A DNA stretch of 64,000 nucleotides from Paraburkholderia polaris (GTDB lineage Bacteria > Pseudomonadota > Gammaproteobacteria > Burkholderiales > Burkholderiaceae), in assembly GCF_012927345.1 (NCBI RefSeq), contig NZ_JABBGJ010000017.1:102412-166411 (forward strand), in the 5' to 3' direction. Below are positions 51,048 to 61,167 of the stretch, piece after piece. The stretch's first letter is position 1. Each line of letters starts with the position of its first letter. The notes beneath the pieces were generated by a model. That model saw only the letters and a list, made by a program, of their open reading frames with translations, had not been told where the DNA came from and did no database searches. Position numbers and translations under genes: made by a program.

Positions 51048-54000
51048 ATGAGTAGCCCGACGCGCCGGCTAGCCTTGGCTGTCAACGCCCTGCTGGTCAA
51101 AGCGAGGGTGCGATGCGGCCAGTCCGTCCCAGGCAACGCCCGTCTGGTTGCTCTCCTGACCATCGCGCGACTGTTGCTGATCGGAGCAACCATGACGGCT
51201 GTGGTGGCGCAAGGGGAGCCCCCCGGCGTTCGTTCGAACGCTGACTTGACCGTCGAACAGGTGCGACGCACAGCCAGGGAAGCAGAGGCCCGCAAGGACA
51301 TCGATGTGCCCACAAAGGCACGCATAGCGGAGCTGTCCCGCGCAGCACTCGCGGATCTGGAGCGTGTACCCGAGTTGCGTGCCCAGGCGGAGAACTATCG
51401 TCAGTTGGTGCGGGATGCGCCGGACCAGATCCGTGACGTGGAGCGGACGCTGGAACGGCTGCGCTCAGAGTCAGACCAGGTCGTGTCCGGCCCTTCGAGT
51501 TCCGGCAGCACGCTTAATGAACTGGAGCAGGTGCTGGCCCAGACCGAGACTCGCCAGGCTGCCGCGCGCGCCGAACTCGCGGGGCTCGACCTCGAAATCG
51601 AACGTATCGACACGGAGCCCGCGGAGTTGCGCAACACGCAGCGCGAGGCGCAAGCCGGTCTGGAGCGGTTGCGCGAAAACATCCAGAATGCTGCAGGTGC
51701 GTCACGTCAGACGTTGCTCGCGCAAACAGAGTTACAGGCGAAGCGGGCCGCGCTGCTGGTTCGCCAGGTTGAGGCTGACGTCTTGCGCGACCGCATCGAT
51801 GCGCAACCTGTGTTGGCGCGTCTGACGCAACTGCGGCAGGCAGTTGTTCGGGCGCAATTGCAGCGCGGCGATACTGACCTGAAGCAACTGGTGGCGCTGG
51901 TCGATCAACGTCGAGTAGATGACGCAAGGAGGGCCGAGGAGGACGCTGCCGGTCGCCAACGGCAGTTGGTGAGCCGCAGTCCCTCCTTGAGTCGATTGGC
52001 GGCAGCCAATGTGCAAACATCTGCACAGCTTGCCAGGACGGCCAAGGAAATCGAGTCATTACGGCAAGCTCGCGATCAGCGCGCTACAGAGGCGCAGAAC
52101 CTGGAGGTCGATTTTCAGCGAGCGCGCCTGCGTCTGGAGCGCAGCAAGCTAACGGAAACAATGGCCCGGGTCCTCGCGGAGCGCGCTGCCGCGCTGCCTG
52201 AAGCGGAGCAGTTCCGTCGCGCGCGCGGCGAACGGGCGCGGGCCGCCGAGTCGATCGCCGCGGCTGCCTTCCAGGTCGAGCGTGAGCAACGTCACCTCGC
52301 AAACCCGGACCAGGAGCTCGACACCATCATGCGCAACGAGGCTGCACGCACGCAGTCGGCCGAAGTGGTGACCCTGCGCGACGAGGCTGGTGTCCTGATT
52401 GCTGATCGCAAGGAACTGCTTGATCGGCTATCGACTTCGCAGCGAACCTATCTGAACACGCTGGACGAACTTGTCACTGCGGAGGACCAGCTCCTGAGCA
52501 CGGCGCAAGACTATCGCAGCCTGATCGACAAAGCGTTGTTCTGGGTGCCTGTGGCCCCCCTGTCCGAACGGTCCTTCAGTGATCTGCCGCAGGCGCTGCT
52601 GCTGCTGGCCTCGCCAGAGGGCTGGCGCGAGGTGGGCGAAACCATTGAGGCCCAGGCGCAGCAACGCTTGCTGCAAGTGCTGGTCCTGTTTGGCGCAGTC
52701 CTCGCCATCCTTGCCGCGCGAAAGCGGCTGCTTGCGCGGCTGCAGCGCCTGGACGAGTGCAAGGATGCGGCGGGCGATCGCAACGTTGCTGCCACCGTGC
52801 AGGCCCTTGGCACAACCCTACTCGTCGTCGCGCCGCTGCCGCTGGCGATCTGGACGATCGGCAACCTGATTGTCGTTTCGTCCACGGCTTCGGAATTTGC
52901 CAATGCCATCGGCCAGGGGCTCGACCTGACTGCGTGGGCTGTACTCGTAGGGATGTTCTTCTCGAGGCTGTTTCGTCGAGATGGCATTGCCGAGCGGCAT
53001 TTCGGACGCGACGCCCGGTCAGTGCGTGTGCTGCGCCGCGCATCACACGTGTTCACGTTCCTCGTGGTGCCGCTTGGCTTCGTTAACCTGACCGCGTCCC
53101 ACTTCGATGATCCCATCGTGCGGGCCTCGCTGGGGCGGCTAAGCCATATGCTGGCGCTTATCGTATGCACCGCAGTGATCAGCTTGACCTTCCGACCGGG
53201 CGGCCAGGTTCTCACGCGGTATTTTGGTCCCAGGGCAGAGGACCGGGGCGTGGTCTTGAAATATGCCATCTACCTGTTCGCTTGTATGGTGCCGCTGTCA
53301 CTCGCGGTGCTATCGGCGGTTGGCTTTTACAATGCCGCGCAGGTCTTCGGCCGGCTCACGCTGTTCAGTTGCCTGATTGCGGCAGCGATCGCGCTGTTCC
53401 ATACGCTTGCAGCGCGCTGGTTGCGCAACCAGCGTGACGAGCTTGCGCGTGCGCGAACTCAAGGCAAGGACCGGGAGGTAGAAGTCGTCATCGACGGAGT
53501 GCGTAAAAACCTGGATCGACCTGACCTGGTGTCGATCGGAGCCCAAGCGACGCGGTTGTTGCGAGCCTTATCCGCGATACTGCTGCTGGTTGGCGTGCTG
53601 GTGGTCTGGCGCGGCGCATTGCCTGGCTTGAGCCTGCTGAACGAGATTTCTCTATGGACCTATGCCGATGTCGAGGAGGGCCAAACGGTCGAGCGTGCCG
53701 TCACCCTCGGGGGCGTGATGCTCGCCCTGTCGATAGGATTTGTCGCGGTCATTGCGGTCAAAAACATCGGGGGCTTCCTTGAAATTGCGTTTCCGGAGCG
53801 GGTGCAGCTGTCAGGCGGCAGCCGCTATGCAATCAGGACCGTGGCCCGCTACGTCATTGTAGGTGGGGCGGTCATGACGGTGTTCAGTGTGCTCGGTGGC
53901 AACTGGTCCCGGATTCAGTGGCTGGTTGCGGCCATGGGCGTAGGCCTCGGCTTCGGCCTGCAAGAGATCTTCGCAAATTTCGTCTCCGGTTTGATCATAT

Positions 54001-54569
54001 TGTTCGAGCGGCCGATCCGCATTGGCGATACCGTGACTGTCGCAGACGTGACCGGCGTCGTGACCCGTGTGCAGGCGCGTGCCACGACAGTGACGGACTT
54101 CGATCGCAAGGAGGTGGTGATACCGAACAAGACCGTCATCACCGAGCGAGTCACCAACTGGACTCTGAGTGATCCCGTCACGCGGGTGGTGCTGAAGGTC
54201 GGCGTCGCCTATGGATCCGATACCGCGGCCACCTGCGAATTAATCCTGCAAGCTGTGCGCTCGGTGCCCTACGTCCTCGCGGATCCTGCCCCCAGCGTAT
54301 TCTTCCTCGATTTCGGTGACAGTTCCCTTGATTTTGAGGCGCGTTTCTTTGTCGAGGGCGTGGATCAACGAACTCCCGCCACCCACGACGTGCTCACGGC
54401 GATCGAACGTGAGTTGCGGCAAGCGGGCATTGAAATTCCGTTCCCTCAGCGTGACATTCATTTCAAGTCCGTACTCCCGGCGCTTGCGGCGCACGACGCG
54501 ATACAGCGCAAAGAGGACGACGCTTCAGCGGGTGTTACAGCCTCTCGCACAATGGGCCACAAACCATAG
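51048..54569 (+). CDS. Large mechanosensitive channel, MscK/KefA type
   Basis: The 1173-residue product begins with an export signal and a long periplasmic part rich in coiled coil (residues about 60-510). About 11 transmembrane segments follow, and then a C-terminal MscS domain with the pore helix (MGVGLGFGLQEIFANFVSG) and the beta domain (RPIRIGDTVTV). It releases ions on membrane tension. The frame is open to ATG 50985; I prefer ATG 51048 (MSSPTRRLALAV), which is preceded by AAAGG and starts just before the signal. The upstream 216 bases hold only the end of the FixJ pseudogene and no clear promoter. Confidence 0.88.
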   Translation: MSSPTRRLALAVNALLVKARVRCGQSVPGNARLVALLTIARLLLIGATMTAVVAQGEPPGVRSNADLTVEQVRRTAREAEARKDIDVPTKARIAELSRAALADLERVPELRAQAENYRQLVRDAPDQIRDVERTLERLRSESDQVVSGPSSSGSTLNELEQVLAQTETRQAAARAELAGLDLEIERIDTEPAELRNTQREAQAGLERLRENIQNAAGASRQTLLAQTELQAKRAALLVRQVEADVLRDRIDAQPVLARLTQLRQAVVRAQLQRGDTDLKQLVALVDQRRVDDARRAEEDAAGRQRQLVSRSPSLSRLAAANVQTSAQLARTAKEIESLRQARDQRATEAQNLEVDFQRARLRLERSKLTETMARVLAERAAALPEAEQFRRARGERARAAESIAAAAFQVEREQRHLANPDQELDTIMRNEAARTQSAEVVTLRDEAGVLIADRKELLDRLSTSQRTYLNTLDELVTAEDQLLSTAQDYRSLIDKALFWVPVAPLSERSFSDLPQALLLLASPEGWREVGETIEAQAQQRLLQVLVLFGAVLAILAARKRLLARLQRLDECKDAAGDRNVAATVQALGTTLLVVAPLPLAIWTIGNLIVVSSTASEFANAIGQGLDLTAWAVLVGMFFSRLFRRDGIAERHFGRDARSVRVLRRASHVFTFLVVPLGFVNLTASHFDDPIVRASLGRLSHMLALIVCTAVISLTFRPGGQVLTRYFGPRAEDRGVVLKYAIYLFACMVPLSLAVLSAVGFYNAAQVFGRLTLFSCLIAAAIALFHTLAARWLRNQRDELARARTQGKDREVEVVIDGVRKNLDRPDLVSIGAQATRLLRALSAILLLVGVLVVWRGALPGLSLLNEISLWTYADVEEGQTVERAVTLGGVMLALSIGFVAVIAVKNIGGFLEIAFPERVQLSGGSRYAIRTVARYVIVGGAVMTVFSVLGGNWSRIQWLVAAMGVGLGFGLQEIFANFVSGLIILFERPIRIGDTVTVADVTGVVTRVQARATTVTDFDRKEVVIPNKTVITERVTNWTLSDPVTRVVLKVGVAYGSDTAATCELILQAVRSVPYVLADPAPSVFFLDFGDSSLDFEARFFVEGVDQRTPATHDVLTAIERELRQAGIEIPFPQRDIHFKSVLPALAAHDAIQRKEDDASAGVTASRTMGHKP

Positions 54570-54786
54570 CGAGCTTTCTGACCTTGCCGCGTCAACGGGT
54601 TATCAGCCATTTTCCCCAACAAAAAAGACGTTTACTTCCTCCTTTTCCGGGCTTAGCGTGACGCACAAGGATGCGAGCGTCTCGGGATCATCTGGGCTGC
54701 AGCTGACACTCCCGACCCGGCCAGCGTTCGTGACGCAACCCGGCCGCGTCCACTTCGTGGATCATGAACACAGTTATTGGACTGCT

Positions 54787-55386
54787 ATGACTTTCGCCAG
54801 CGGAAAGTGGAATCGGAGATTTGTGCTGCTTCGCACATTGTTGACTGTAGTACCGGTTCTGATTTCGGGTCTTTCGCCCGCCTCTGCACAGGCGGCCGCG
54901 ATGGTAGCCACCGCAGAAATCTGCATGCGTGAAGGGACGTATCCAATGATTGGCGGTGGTATGACCGTTTTCTCTAGCAATAAGACCTGCTTTAGCCGCC
55001 CCGTAACTGACACCTATCCGTTCCCGCGCCCGAAGAAAAGCGCCCCAGACCCGTTCAATGGAACCCGGGTGGCGCGGTACGACTACCACGACGCGCTGTA
55101 CCACTGCGCGAAGCGTCATATGCGGCTACCGACGGTCGATGAACTGAAGGCGCTGTTCGCCTACGCGAACACTGATAACAGTACAGCGGCGGGGAGCAAA
55201 TACGCGATCGTCGCGCCAAAAAACGATTCGCGTTATCCAGGTGGTCTCTATGGCTGGGGAGGCGGCACCCTATATTGGTCGCACACCTTCGCCGGTACGG
55301 GCTTCCACAAGGTGGTCAATCTTGGCAACGGTCGAGTGAGCATTTACTACGATTCGTATAGAAGCTACGTATCGTGTGTACGCTGA
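54787..55386 (+). CDS. Secreted protein with a DUF1566/adhesin-like fold
   Basis: The 199-residue product has an export signal (about 1-38, ending ASAQAAA). The mature part contains YHDALYHCAKRHMRLPTVDELKALF, the order of residues found in DUF1566 and related domains of bacterial surface proteins, and ends VSCVR. Cysteines probably form disulphides. The frame is open to 54316 inside the preceding channel gene, so the start at ATG 54787 is chosen from the signal peptide. Its function is unknown. Confidence 0.65.
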   Translation: MTFASGKWNRRFVLLRTLLTVVPVLISGLSPASAQAAAMVATAEICMREGTYPMIGGGMTVFSSNKTCFSRPVTDTYPFPRPKKSAPDPFNGTRVARYDYHDALYHCAKRHMRLPTVDELKALFAYANTDNSTAAGSKYAIVAPKNDSRYPGGLYGWGGGTLYWSHTFAGTGFHKVVNLGNGRVSIYYDSYRSYVSCVR

Positions 55387-55508
55387 AGGGGGCTCGCCAC
55401 GGTGTCGGTTCGGCTGCCTTCGCCATGCCGGTTTAGTGATAACGAACAGTCACCGCGTCTCGTTAGCACGCAGACGCTAGATTCTGGTGGCGGCCAATGA
55501 GTCCACCT

Positions 55509-56708
55509 CTACCCGTAAATTGGCAGCAGCAGGAACAGTTTGATGACGATTGCATTCGCGATGTCGATGAAGAACGCGCCTACCATCGGCACCACAAGGA
55601 AGGCTAGGCGGGAGGGGCCGAACCGCGCCGTAATCGCCTGCATGTTGGCGATCGCGGTCGGCGTGGCCCCGAGGCCGAACCCGCAGTGCCCGGCGGCCAG
55701 CACCGCCGCGTCATAGTTGCGCCCCATGACCCGAAAGGTGACGAAGATGGCGTAGGCGGCCATCGCCACCGCCTGCACCACCAGCATTGCGAGAAGCGGC
55801 AGCGCAAGCGAGGCCAGGTCCCCTAAGCGTAGGCTCATCAGCGCGATCGCGAGAAAGAGCCCGAGGCTTACATTGCCGAGCAGCGACACTTCGCGCTCCA
55901 GGACCTGATACCAGCCGGGCACGGCGAGGCCGTTGCGCAGAACGACGCCAACGAACAATACACACACGAACGCGGGCAGCTCGAACGCTGTGCCGGCCAG
56001 CCACGTTGCAAGCGCCGAGCCGACAGCGAGGCAAACGGCAATCAGCGCCACTGTTTCGATGAAGGCGTCTGCCGTGATGGGTTGAACAGCTTTGGGTTGC
56101 TCGAAACCGGTCGCGCCTGCGATATCGGATTCCGGGGCGGGCACAAGGCCATAGCGCGTGATCAGGAAACGCGCGACCGGGCCGCCGATCAATCCCCCCA
56201 GTATCAAGCCGAAGGTGGCACAGGCAATTGCAATCTCCGTCGCAGCTGCGAGCCCATGACGCTCTGCGAACACCTTCGCCCATGCTGCGCCGGTGCCATG
56301 GCCACCGGAGAGGGTCACCGACGCCCCAAGCAGGCCGAGAATGCGCTCCTGTCCCAACGCCCAGGCGAGGCCGATGCCGAGCGCGTCCTGCATCACGAGC
56401 AGGCCGACCACGGCGCCGAGAAAGACAATCAGCGAACGCCCGCCAGCTTTCAGCCCGGCCAGTTCGGCGTTAAGGCCAATAGTGGCGAAGAAGGTGAGCA
56501 TCAGCGGCGCCTGAAGCGCCGCATCGAAACGTACGTCGATTTGCAAGACCTGGCGTAACGCAAAAACCAGCAGTGCTACAAGTAGCCCGCCGATCACCGG
56601 TTCGGGGATGCTGTAAGTTCGCAGTATGGTCGTCCGTGCAAGGATCTGCCGCCCGACCAGAAGTACGAGTGAAGCGGCCATCAGCGTTTCCAGCGTGTCG
56701 AGGCTCAT
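55509..56708 (-). CDS. gltS: Sodium/glutamate symporter
   Basis: The 399-residue product is an integral membrane protein with the GltS layout of two inverted repeats. The segments GHGTGAAWAKVF and GHCGFGLGATPTAIAN are the re-entrant loops of the family. It imports glutamate with sodium. The ATG at 56708 is followed by MSLDTLETLMAASLV, the usual start. It lies 27 bases downstream of nhaA on the same strand, so a sodium-coupled transporter and a sodium/proton antiporter share an apparent operon. Confidence 0.94.
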   Translation of the reverse strand: MSLDTLETLMAASLVLLVGRQILARTTILRTYSIPEPVIGGLLVALLVFALRQVLQIDVRFDAALQAPLMLTFFATIGLNAELAGLKAGGRSLIVFLGAVVGLLVMQDALGIGLAWALGQERILGLLGASVTLSGGHGTGAAWAKVFAERHGLAAATEIAIACATFGLILGGLIGGPVARFLITRYGLVPAPESDIAGATGFEQPKAVQPITADAFIETVALIAVCLAVGSALATWLAGTAFELPAFVCVLFVGVVLRNGLAVPGWYQVLEREVSLLGNVSLGLFLAIALMSLRLGDLASLALPLLAMLVVQAVAMAAYAIFVTFRVMGRNYDAAVLAAGHCGFGLGATPTAIANMQAITARFGPSRLAFLVVPMVGAFFIDIANAIVIKLFLLLPIYG

Positions 56709-56735
56709 GATGGTCTTCTGTACTTGAATGAACGG

Positions 56736-57950
56736 CTAGTTAGTCCCGTTCGATGAGGTTGTTCCAGAATTACCTTGCACGAACCGGAGAAGCAGATAGC
56801 CCATCACGCCCGATAGCATCGAGCCCACGATCACACCCAGCCGGACAGGTGTGAAATATTCGGGACCCTCGAAAGCGAGGGAGCCGATGAACAGACTCAT
56901 GGTGAAGCCGACACCACACAGTGCAGCGATTCCAACCAACTGAGGCCAGTTAGCGCCCTCGGGTAGCCTGGCCAGACCGAGCCCAACCAGCGCGGCGCTC
57001 GCCCCGCAAACGCCGACGAGCTTTCCGACGAACAGACCTGCGGCGATGCCAAGCGGCAGTGGCTCCGCCAGCGCCGTGAGCGTCACGCCAGCGAACGAGA
57101 CGCCGGCATTGGCAAAAGCAAAGATCGGCAAAACGGCGAAGGCCACCCAGGGGTGGAGTCCATGTTCCATCTGGTGAAGCGGAGTGTGGCCTTGCGCGTC
57201 CTTCGTCCTCAACGGCACGGCGAAAGCGAGCGCAACGCCTGCGAGCGTTGCGTGAACGCCGGACTTCAGCACGCATACCCACAAGATCACACCGACAATA
57301 GCGTAAGGTGCAATTCGTGTGATTTTGAGCAGATTCAAGGCAATCAGCACTGCAATTGCCACGATCGCGAAAAGTAGCATCGGGATGGAAAGATCCGCTG
57401 TGTAAAACAGCGCGATGATGACGATCGCGCCCAGATCGTCGGCGATCGCCACTGCGGTGAGGAATATTTTCAGCGACACCGGCACGCGGTTGCCGAGCAG
57501 CGAAAGAATGCCGAGCGCAAATGCAATGTCTGTGGCCGTTGGAATGGCCCAGCCATTCAGGGCCGCGCCATGCCCACGGTTGATAAGGAAGTAGATGAGT
57601 GCGGGCACTACCATTCCGCCGACTCCAGCGACGACAGGCAGCACGACCTGTGCGGGCGTGGAAAGCTCTCCTTCAATGACCTCGCGTTTGACCTCCAGTC
57701 CGACCAGGAGAAAGAAGATGGCCATCAACCCGTCGTTGACCCACAGTAGCAGCGGCTTCGCGATGATTAACGATCCAAAGCGCACCTCCACGGGGATCTT
57801 CAGCAGATCGTCGTACGCGTGTCGAAGCGGCGAGTTGCTGCAGACCAACGCGAGTACTGCGGTGGCCATGAGCAGCAGTCCGCCCGCCGATTCCAGTTTG
57901 AGGAAGGTGGAGATTCCATCGGTCGCCTTGCGAAACGCGTTGTCGATCAC
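56736..57950 (-). CDS. nhaA: Na(+)/H(+) antiporter NhaA
   Basis: The 404-residue product is full length for NhaA. The ion-binding aspartates lie in TAVAIADDLGAIVI, and the signature IPTATDIAFALG is present. It exports sodium in exchange for protons at the inner membrane. The ATG at 57950 starts MIDNAFRKATDGISTFLKLE. The gltS gene follows 27 bases downstream and may use the sodium gradient it helps to maintain. Confidence 0.96.
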   Translation of the reverse strand: MIDNAFRKATDGISTFLKLESAGGLLLMATAVLALVCSNSPLRHAYDDLLKIPVEVRFGSLIIAKPLLLWVNDGLMAIFFLLVGLEVKREVIEGELSTPAQVVLPVVAGVGGMVVPALIYFLINRGHGAALNGWAIPTATDIAFALGILSLLGNRVPVSLKIFLTAVAIADDLGAIVIIALFYTADLSIPMLLFAIVAIAVLIALNLLKITRIAPYAIVGVILWVCVLKSGVHATLAGVALAFAVPLRTKDAQGHTPLHQMEHGLHPWVAFAVLPIFAFANAGVSFAGVTLTALAEPLPLGIAAGLFVGKLVGVCGASAALVGLGLARLPEGANWPQLVGIAALCGVGFTMSLFIGSLAFEGPEYFTPVRLGVIVGSMLSGVMGYLLLRFVQGNSGTTSSNGTN

Positions 57951-58286
57951 GATGCCCGTCCATTGTCAGCGCATGAACTCGTGAAGGTATCTGGGTCGCC
58001 CGGTCAGCATTGGTGGCATGGGGCTGTCCCGCGACTGCTTCTGGAACAACCCAAAACACATGGTATTTTTAATGAAACTCGCAGGCTAGTGGACTTTGGT
58101 CCTATATTGGGAGGCATCTCACCGCCCATCGCGCGCAGCGAAATTCATCGGTACCTGACGGCGATGGCTGTGTATCATCAGCGCATAGTCGACGCCTTCA
58201 GCGCGGTCGTCACATTGCTCGTGGTAGTTGCCGCTACCCACCGCGTGCAGCAGGACTCACCTAATTTCGCAAGAGCCAGAACGATC
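57951..58286. other. Divergent intergenic region between nhaA and the nuoN-like gene
   Basis: These 336 bases hold no supported gene. The nuoN frame is open through it but without family resemblance. The stretch GGTATTTTTAATGAAACTC at about 58063-58081 is AT-rich and may be part of a promoter. Confidence 0.45.
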
Positions 58287-59756
58287 ATGCAAGACGCACA
58301 TGTGCTGTTGCCCGACGCGCTGGTAGTGCTTGCGATCGTGATCGCTTCCCGGTTGGGAGACTTCTGCTCCGAGGCAACGAACCGGCGTCTTACTTACCTC
58401 GTCGCTCTCCTGGCGTCGACCGCGGCGTGCGTGGGGTTCGCGATCCAATCGTTCGATTCGAACCAGTACTATTTCTTCTCGCGGATGATCGTGGTCGATC
58501 CATTCGCCAGCGTGATGAAGGCGACCGTGTCGCTTGGCTTCGCTGTCGCGCTCGTCTATTCGCGCCGATATCTCGAAGATCGGGACATGTTTCGCGACCA
58601 CGTGTTCCTGCTCGGCATGTTCTCGCTGCTCGGCCAGCTGATCATGATTTCGGGCAACCACTTCCTGATGCTGTATCTCGGTCTCGAGTTGATGTCGCTG
58701 TCGCTGTACGCAATGGTCGCGTTGCGCCGCGACGTCGCGCGATCGAGCGAAGCGGCGATGAAGTACTACGTGCTTGGCGCACTGGCTACGGGTTTCCTGC
58801 TGTACGGCATCTCGATGCTCTACGGCGCGACGGGCTCGCTCGAACTGAACGAGGTACTGAAGGCGGTAGCTTCGGGCCGCAGCAACGATGCCGTGCTGCT
58901 GTTTGGCGTGGTTTTCATCGTCGCAGGCGTGGCATTCAAGATGGGCGCGGTGCCGTTCCATATGTGGGTGCCGGACGTCTATGAGGGGGCGCCGACCGCA
59001 ATGACGCTGTTCGTCGGCGGCGGTCCGAAGGTCGCGGCGTTCGCGTGGGGCCTGCGCTTCCTCGTGATGGGTCTACTGCCGCTCGCAGTCGGCTGGCAGG
59101 GAATGCTCGTGATTCTGGCGGCGCTGTCGATGGTCGTCGGCAACATCACCGGTATCGTCCAGCCTAACGTCAAGCGGATGCTCGCGTACTCGGCCATTGC
59201 GAACATGGGGTTCGTGCTGCTGGGCCTGCTGGCGGGCGTTGTCGACGGCAAGACCGCAGGCGCGGCCAGCGCGTACGGCTCGGCGACGTTCTACAGCATC
59301 GTGTATCTGGTTACGACGACAGGCGCGTTCGGTGTGATCATGCTGCTCGCGCGCCGCGATTTCGAAGCGGATACGCTCGAGGACTTCAAGGGCCTGAATC
59401 AACGCAGCCCGGTGTTCGCGTTCGTGATGATGATGATGATGTTCTCGCTCGCCGGCATTCCACCGACGGTCGGCTTCTACGCGAAGCTTGCGGTGCTCGA
59501 AGCCACGATGAACTCCGGTCTCACATGGCTCGCGGTGCTGGCCGTGATTACGTCGCTGGTCGGCGCGTTTTACTACCTGCGCATCGTCAAGCTGATGTAC
59601 TTCGACGCCCCACAGGACACGACGCCACTCTCGGCCGGCGCAGGCAAACGCACACTGCTTGCGCTGAACGGCGTGGCCGTGCTGGTGCTTGGCATCGTTC
59701 CAGGTCCGCTGATGACGGTCTGCCTGCAGGCGATCTCGCACACGCTGCCGCGCTGA
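58287..59756 (+). CDS. NuoN-like NADH-quinone oxidoreductase subunit N, outside a nuo operon
   Basis: The 489-residue product has the length and about 14 helices of NuoN, an antiporter-like subunit of respiratory complex I. Family segments include LGLELMSLSLYAMVAL, SEAAMKYYVLGALATGF, FKMGAVPFHMWVPDVYEG and NVKRMLAYSAIANMGFVLLGL, with the key Lys and Glu residues. The ATG at 58287 matches the usual N-terminus (MQDAHVLLPDALVV). There is no nuoM or other nuo gene next to it. It is therefore probably a second copy, as the respiratory operon should have its own. It is next to nhaA and gltS. Its role alone is unclear. Confidence 0.85.
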   Translation: MQDAHVLLPDALVVLAIVIASRLGDFCSEATNRRLTYLVALLASTAACVGFAIQSFDSNQYYFFSRMIVVDPFASVMKATVSLGFAVALVYSRRYLEDRDMFRDHVFLLGMFSLLGQLIMISGNHFLMLYLGLELMSLSLYAMVALRRDVARSSEAAMKYYVLGALATGFLLYGISMLYGATGSLELNEVLKAVASGRSNDAVLLFGVVFIVAGVAFKMGAVPFHMWVPDVYEGAPTAMTLFVGGGPKVAAFAWGLRFLVMGLLPLAVGWQGMLVILAALSMVVGNITGIVQPNVKRMLAYSAIANMGFVLLGLLAGVVDGKTAGAASAYGSATFYSIVYLVTTTGAFGVIMLLARRDFEADTLEDFKGLNQRSPVFAFVMMMMMFSLAGIPPTVGFYAKLAVLEATMNSGLTWLAVLAVITSLVGAFYYLRIVKLMYFDAPQDTTPLSAGAGKRTLLALNGVAVLVLGIVPGPLMTVCLQAISHTLPR

Positions 59757-59924
59757 TGCCGGCAGCACAGTGTCGGCCCATACGTAACGCCTGACCGTGT
59801 TTCTGGATACGCCTAGTCGTTTGGCGATCTCGCGCATCGAGACATGATCGCGAAATTGCCAGCGTAGGATGATGCTCAATATAGCCACGTCGATCGCTCC
59901 GTTCCCCTGCCCGTTACCGAGCAC
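59757..59924 (-). pseudogene. IS21-family istA fragment, N-terminal part
   Basis: On the minus strand this encodes an IstA-like start with the helix-turn-helix SMREIAKRLGVSRNTVRRYV. The similarity ends at the nuoN stop codon, where the frame continues only as the antisense of nuoN. The transposase catalytic domain is absent. It is a truncated insertion sequence remnant. Confidence 0.75.
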
Positions 59925-60258
59925 GTCAGTGTTCTACGTGGGTGAATATTCGATGCAAATTACAACGTGCGGTGGGCCAGAATTCGTGCAAATCAACAAC
60001 ATTGCCCATCGCGTGGACAGGAAGCGCTCTGGCGCCCGCAGGGTATCTGCTCGCCCTTTCTCTCATGAGTTCGTGTCGGTATCCGACCGGACACTCCCTC
60101 AACTCTGTTGAGCGACTCAAAGTGTTTGGGCTTGTACGATGCCGGCCCGCATGTGCCTGTGGCGCGCGCCCATGCCGGTGGTTGAGGGCAGGCCCCCTAC
60201 AAACCGAAACATTTGCGGACCATCGGCAAGCTCCGATTCTGACGTGACGGCGGCAAAA
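59925..60258. other. Intergenic stretch with no recognised gene
   Basis: I see no supported gene in these 334 bases. The right end, near 60230-60258, resembles the DNA at 49970-49997 and is part of the duplicated segment described at 49998. Confidence 0.4.
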
Positions 60259-60747
60259 TCAAATGACGTCTCGTCTGAAATCGCCAAAGGCTGCTCGCTC
60301 GACCATTTCCCAATTGAAAGCCCGTCCGACCGTGATGTGCTCGCTGTCCGAGAAGGACGATAGAAACAAGCAGTACCCCTCGTCCACGCACTCATCAGCA
60401 AGTTGTCTAATCGGATCCAGGTACTGGAACTGATGCACGTTCCATTTCACATGCTCGCGGGAAAAGTCTGTTTTGTGTAGCGCGCACAGATGGGCAAGGA
60501 ATAACTGATGATAGCCATCCTCGACATGCGCAAAGATGAGGCCGCTCTTTTTATGATAAAGAAAACGGCCGGTTGACCCCGAGCGCACGTCGTCTAAAGC
60601 GTCCGCAAGCTGCTCCGCGTAACCGAAGCGGGCGTGCTGCCAGAGATAGCGGTGCAAACCGTTCTCTATGGCCGGTTGCGGTACTTCCGTAAAAGCCGAC
60701 AGAAGCAGATGCGTAAGCTTTGGGGCGTCACCAATCTGGTATCGCAT
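60259..60747 (-). CDS. Unknown protein with a truncated duplicate elsewhere in the window
   Basis: I do not recognise this 162-residue soluble protein. It begins MRYQIGDAPKLTHLLL and has several His, Trp and aromatic residues in the middle (KWNVHQFQYLDP). The C-terminus (TVGRAFNWEMVERAAFGDF) is repeated in the fragment at 49998-50114. The existence of a decayed paralogue suggests the gene moves or is duplicated. No membrane segment or signal is visible. Confidence 0.65.
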   Translation of the reverse strand: MRYQIGDAPKLTHLLLSAFTEVPQPAIENGLHRYLWQHARFGYAEQLADALDDVRSGSTGRFLYHKKSGLIFAHVEDGYHQLFLAHLCALHKTDFSREHVKWNVHQFQYLDPIRQLADECVDEGYCLFLSSFSDSEHITVGRAFNWEMVERAAFGDFRRDVI

Positions 60748-60945
60748 ACGCCATTTTCGTAGTGGTTTAGCGGACGCTTCAGTCTACTTTAGCATGACGG
60801 CTGCTTTTCGAAGCCTACCAGGCTTCGCGGCAAGGTGGTTCAGCGTCGCCGACAAGCTCATACGCGCGTCAGATCGCGGTCATGCCGTCAACGGAGTAGA
60901 TTAATGTCTTGGTCACGCCCCCGGCGTTTGACTTGGGAGAGAACC

Positions 60946-61167
60946 ATGAACAAACGTTACCCAGTTTCGCTCGTAATCGCTGCAAGTCTTGCCGTTTCAT
61001 TCGCATTTGCCCCAGAAATCGCGGCACAGGCAGGCACCCCCGGGACGAAGCAGATGCAGGATGCACAACGGAATGCCGAACAAAAGGCTCGTAGCACAAG
61101 CAAAAAACCTCACAAGAAAGTCGTGCCTCCAAAGGCTGGAAGCGCCATGTCGGCATCCGCCCCCTAG
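60946..61167 (+). CDS. Small secreted basic protein
   Basis: The 73-residue product has an export signal (MNKRYPVSLVIAASLAV, with a likely cut after AAQA near residue 29) and a short mature part rich in Lys, Gln and Pro (KKPHKKVVPPKAG). ATG 60946 has GGGAGAG about seven bases upstream. The function is unknown; small periplasmic proteins of this kind are common in Burkholderia. Confidence 0.65.
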   Translation: MNKRYPVSLVIAASLAVSFAFAPEIAAQAGTPGTKQMQDAQRNAEQKARSTSKKPHKKVVPPKAGSAMSASAP

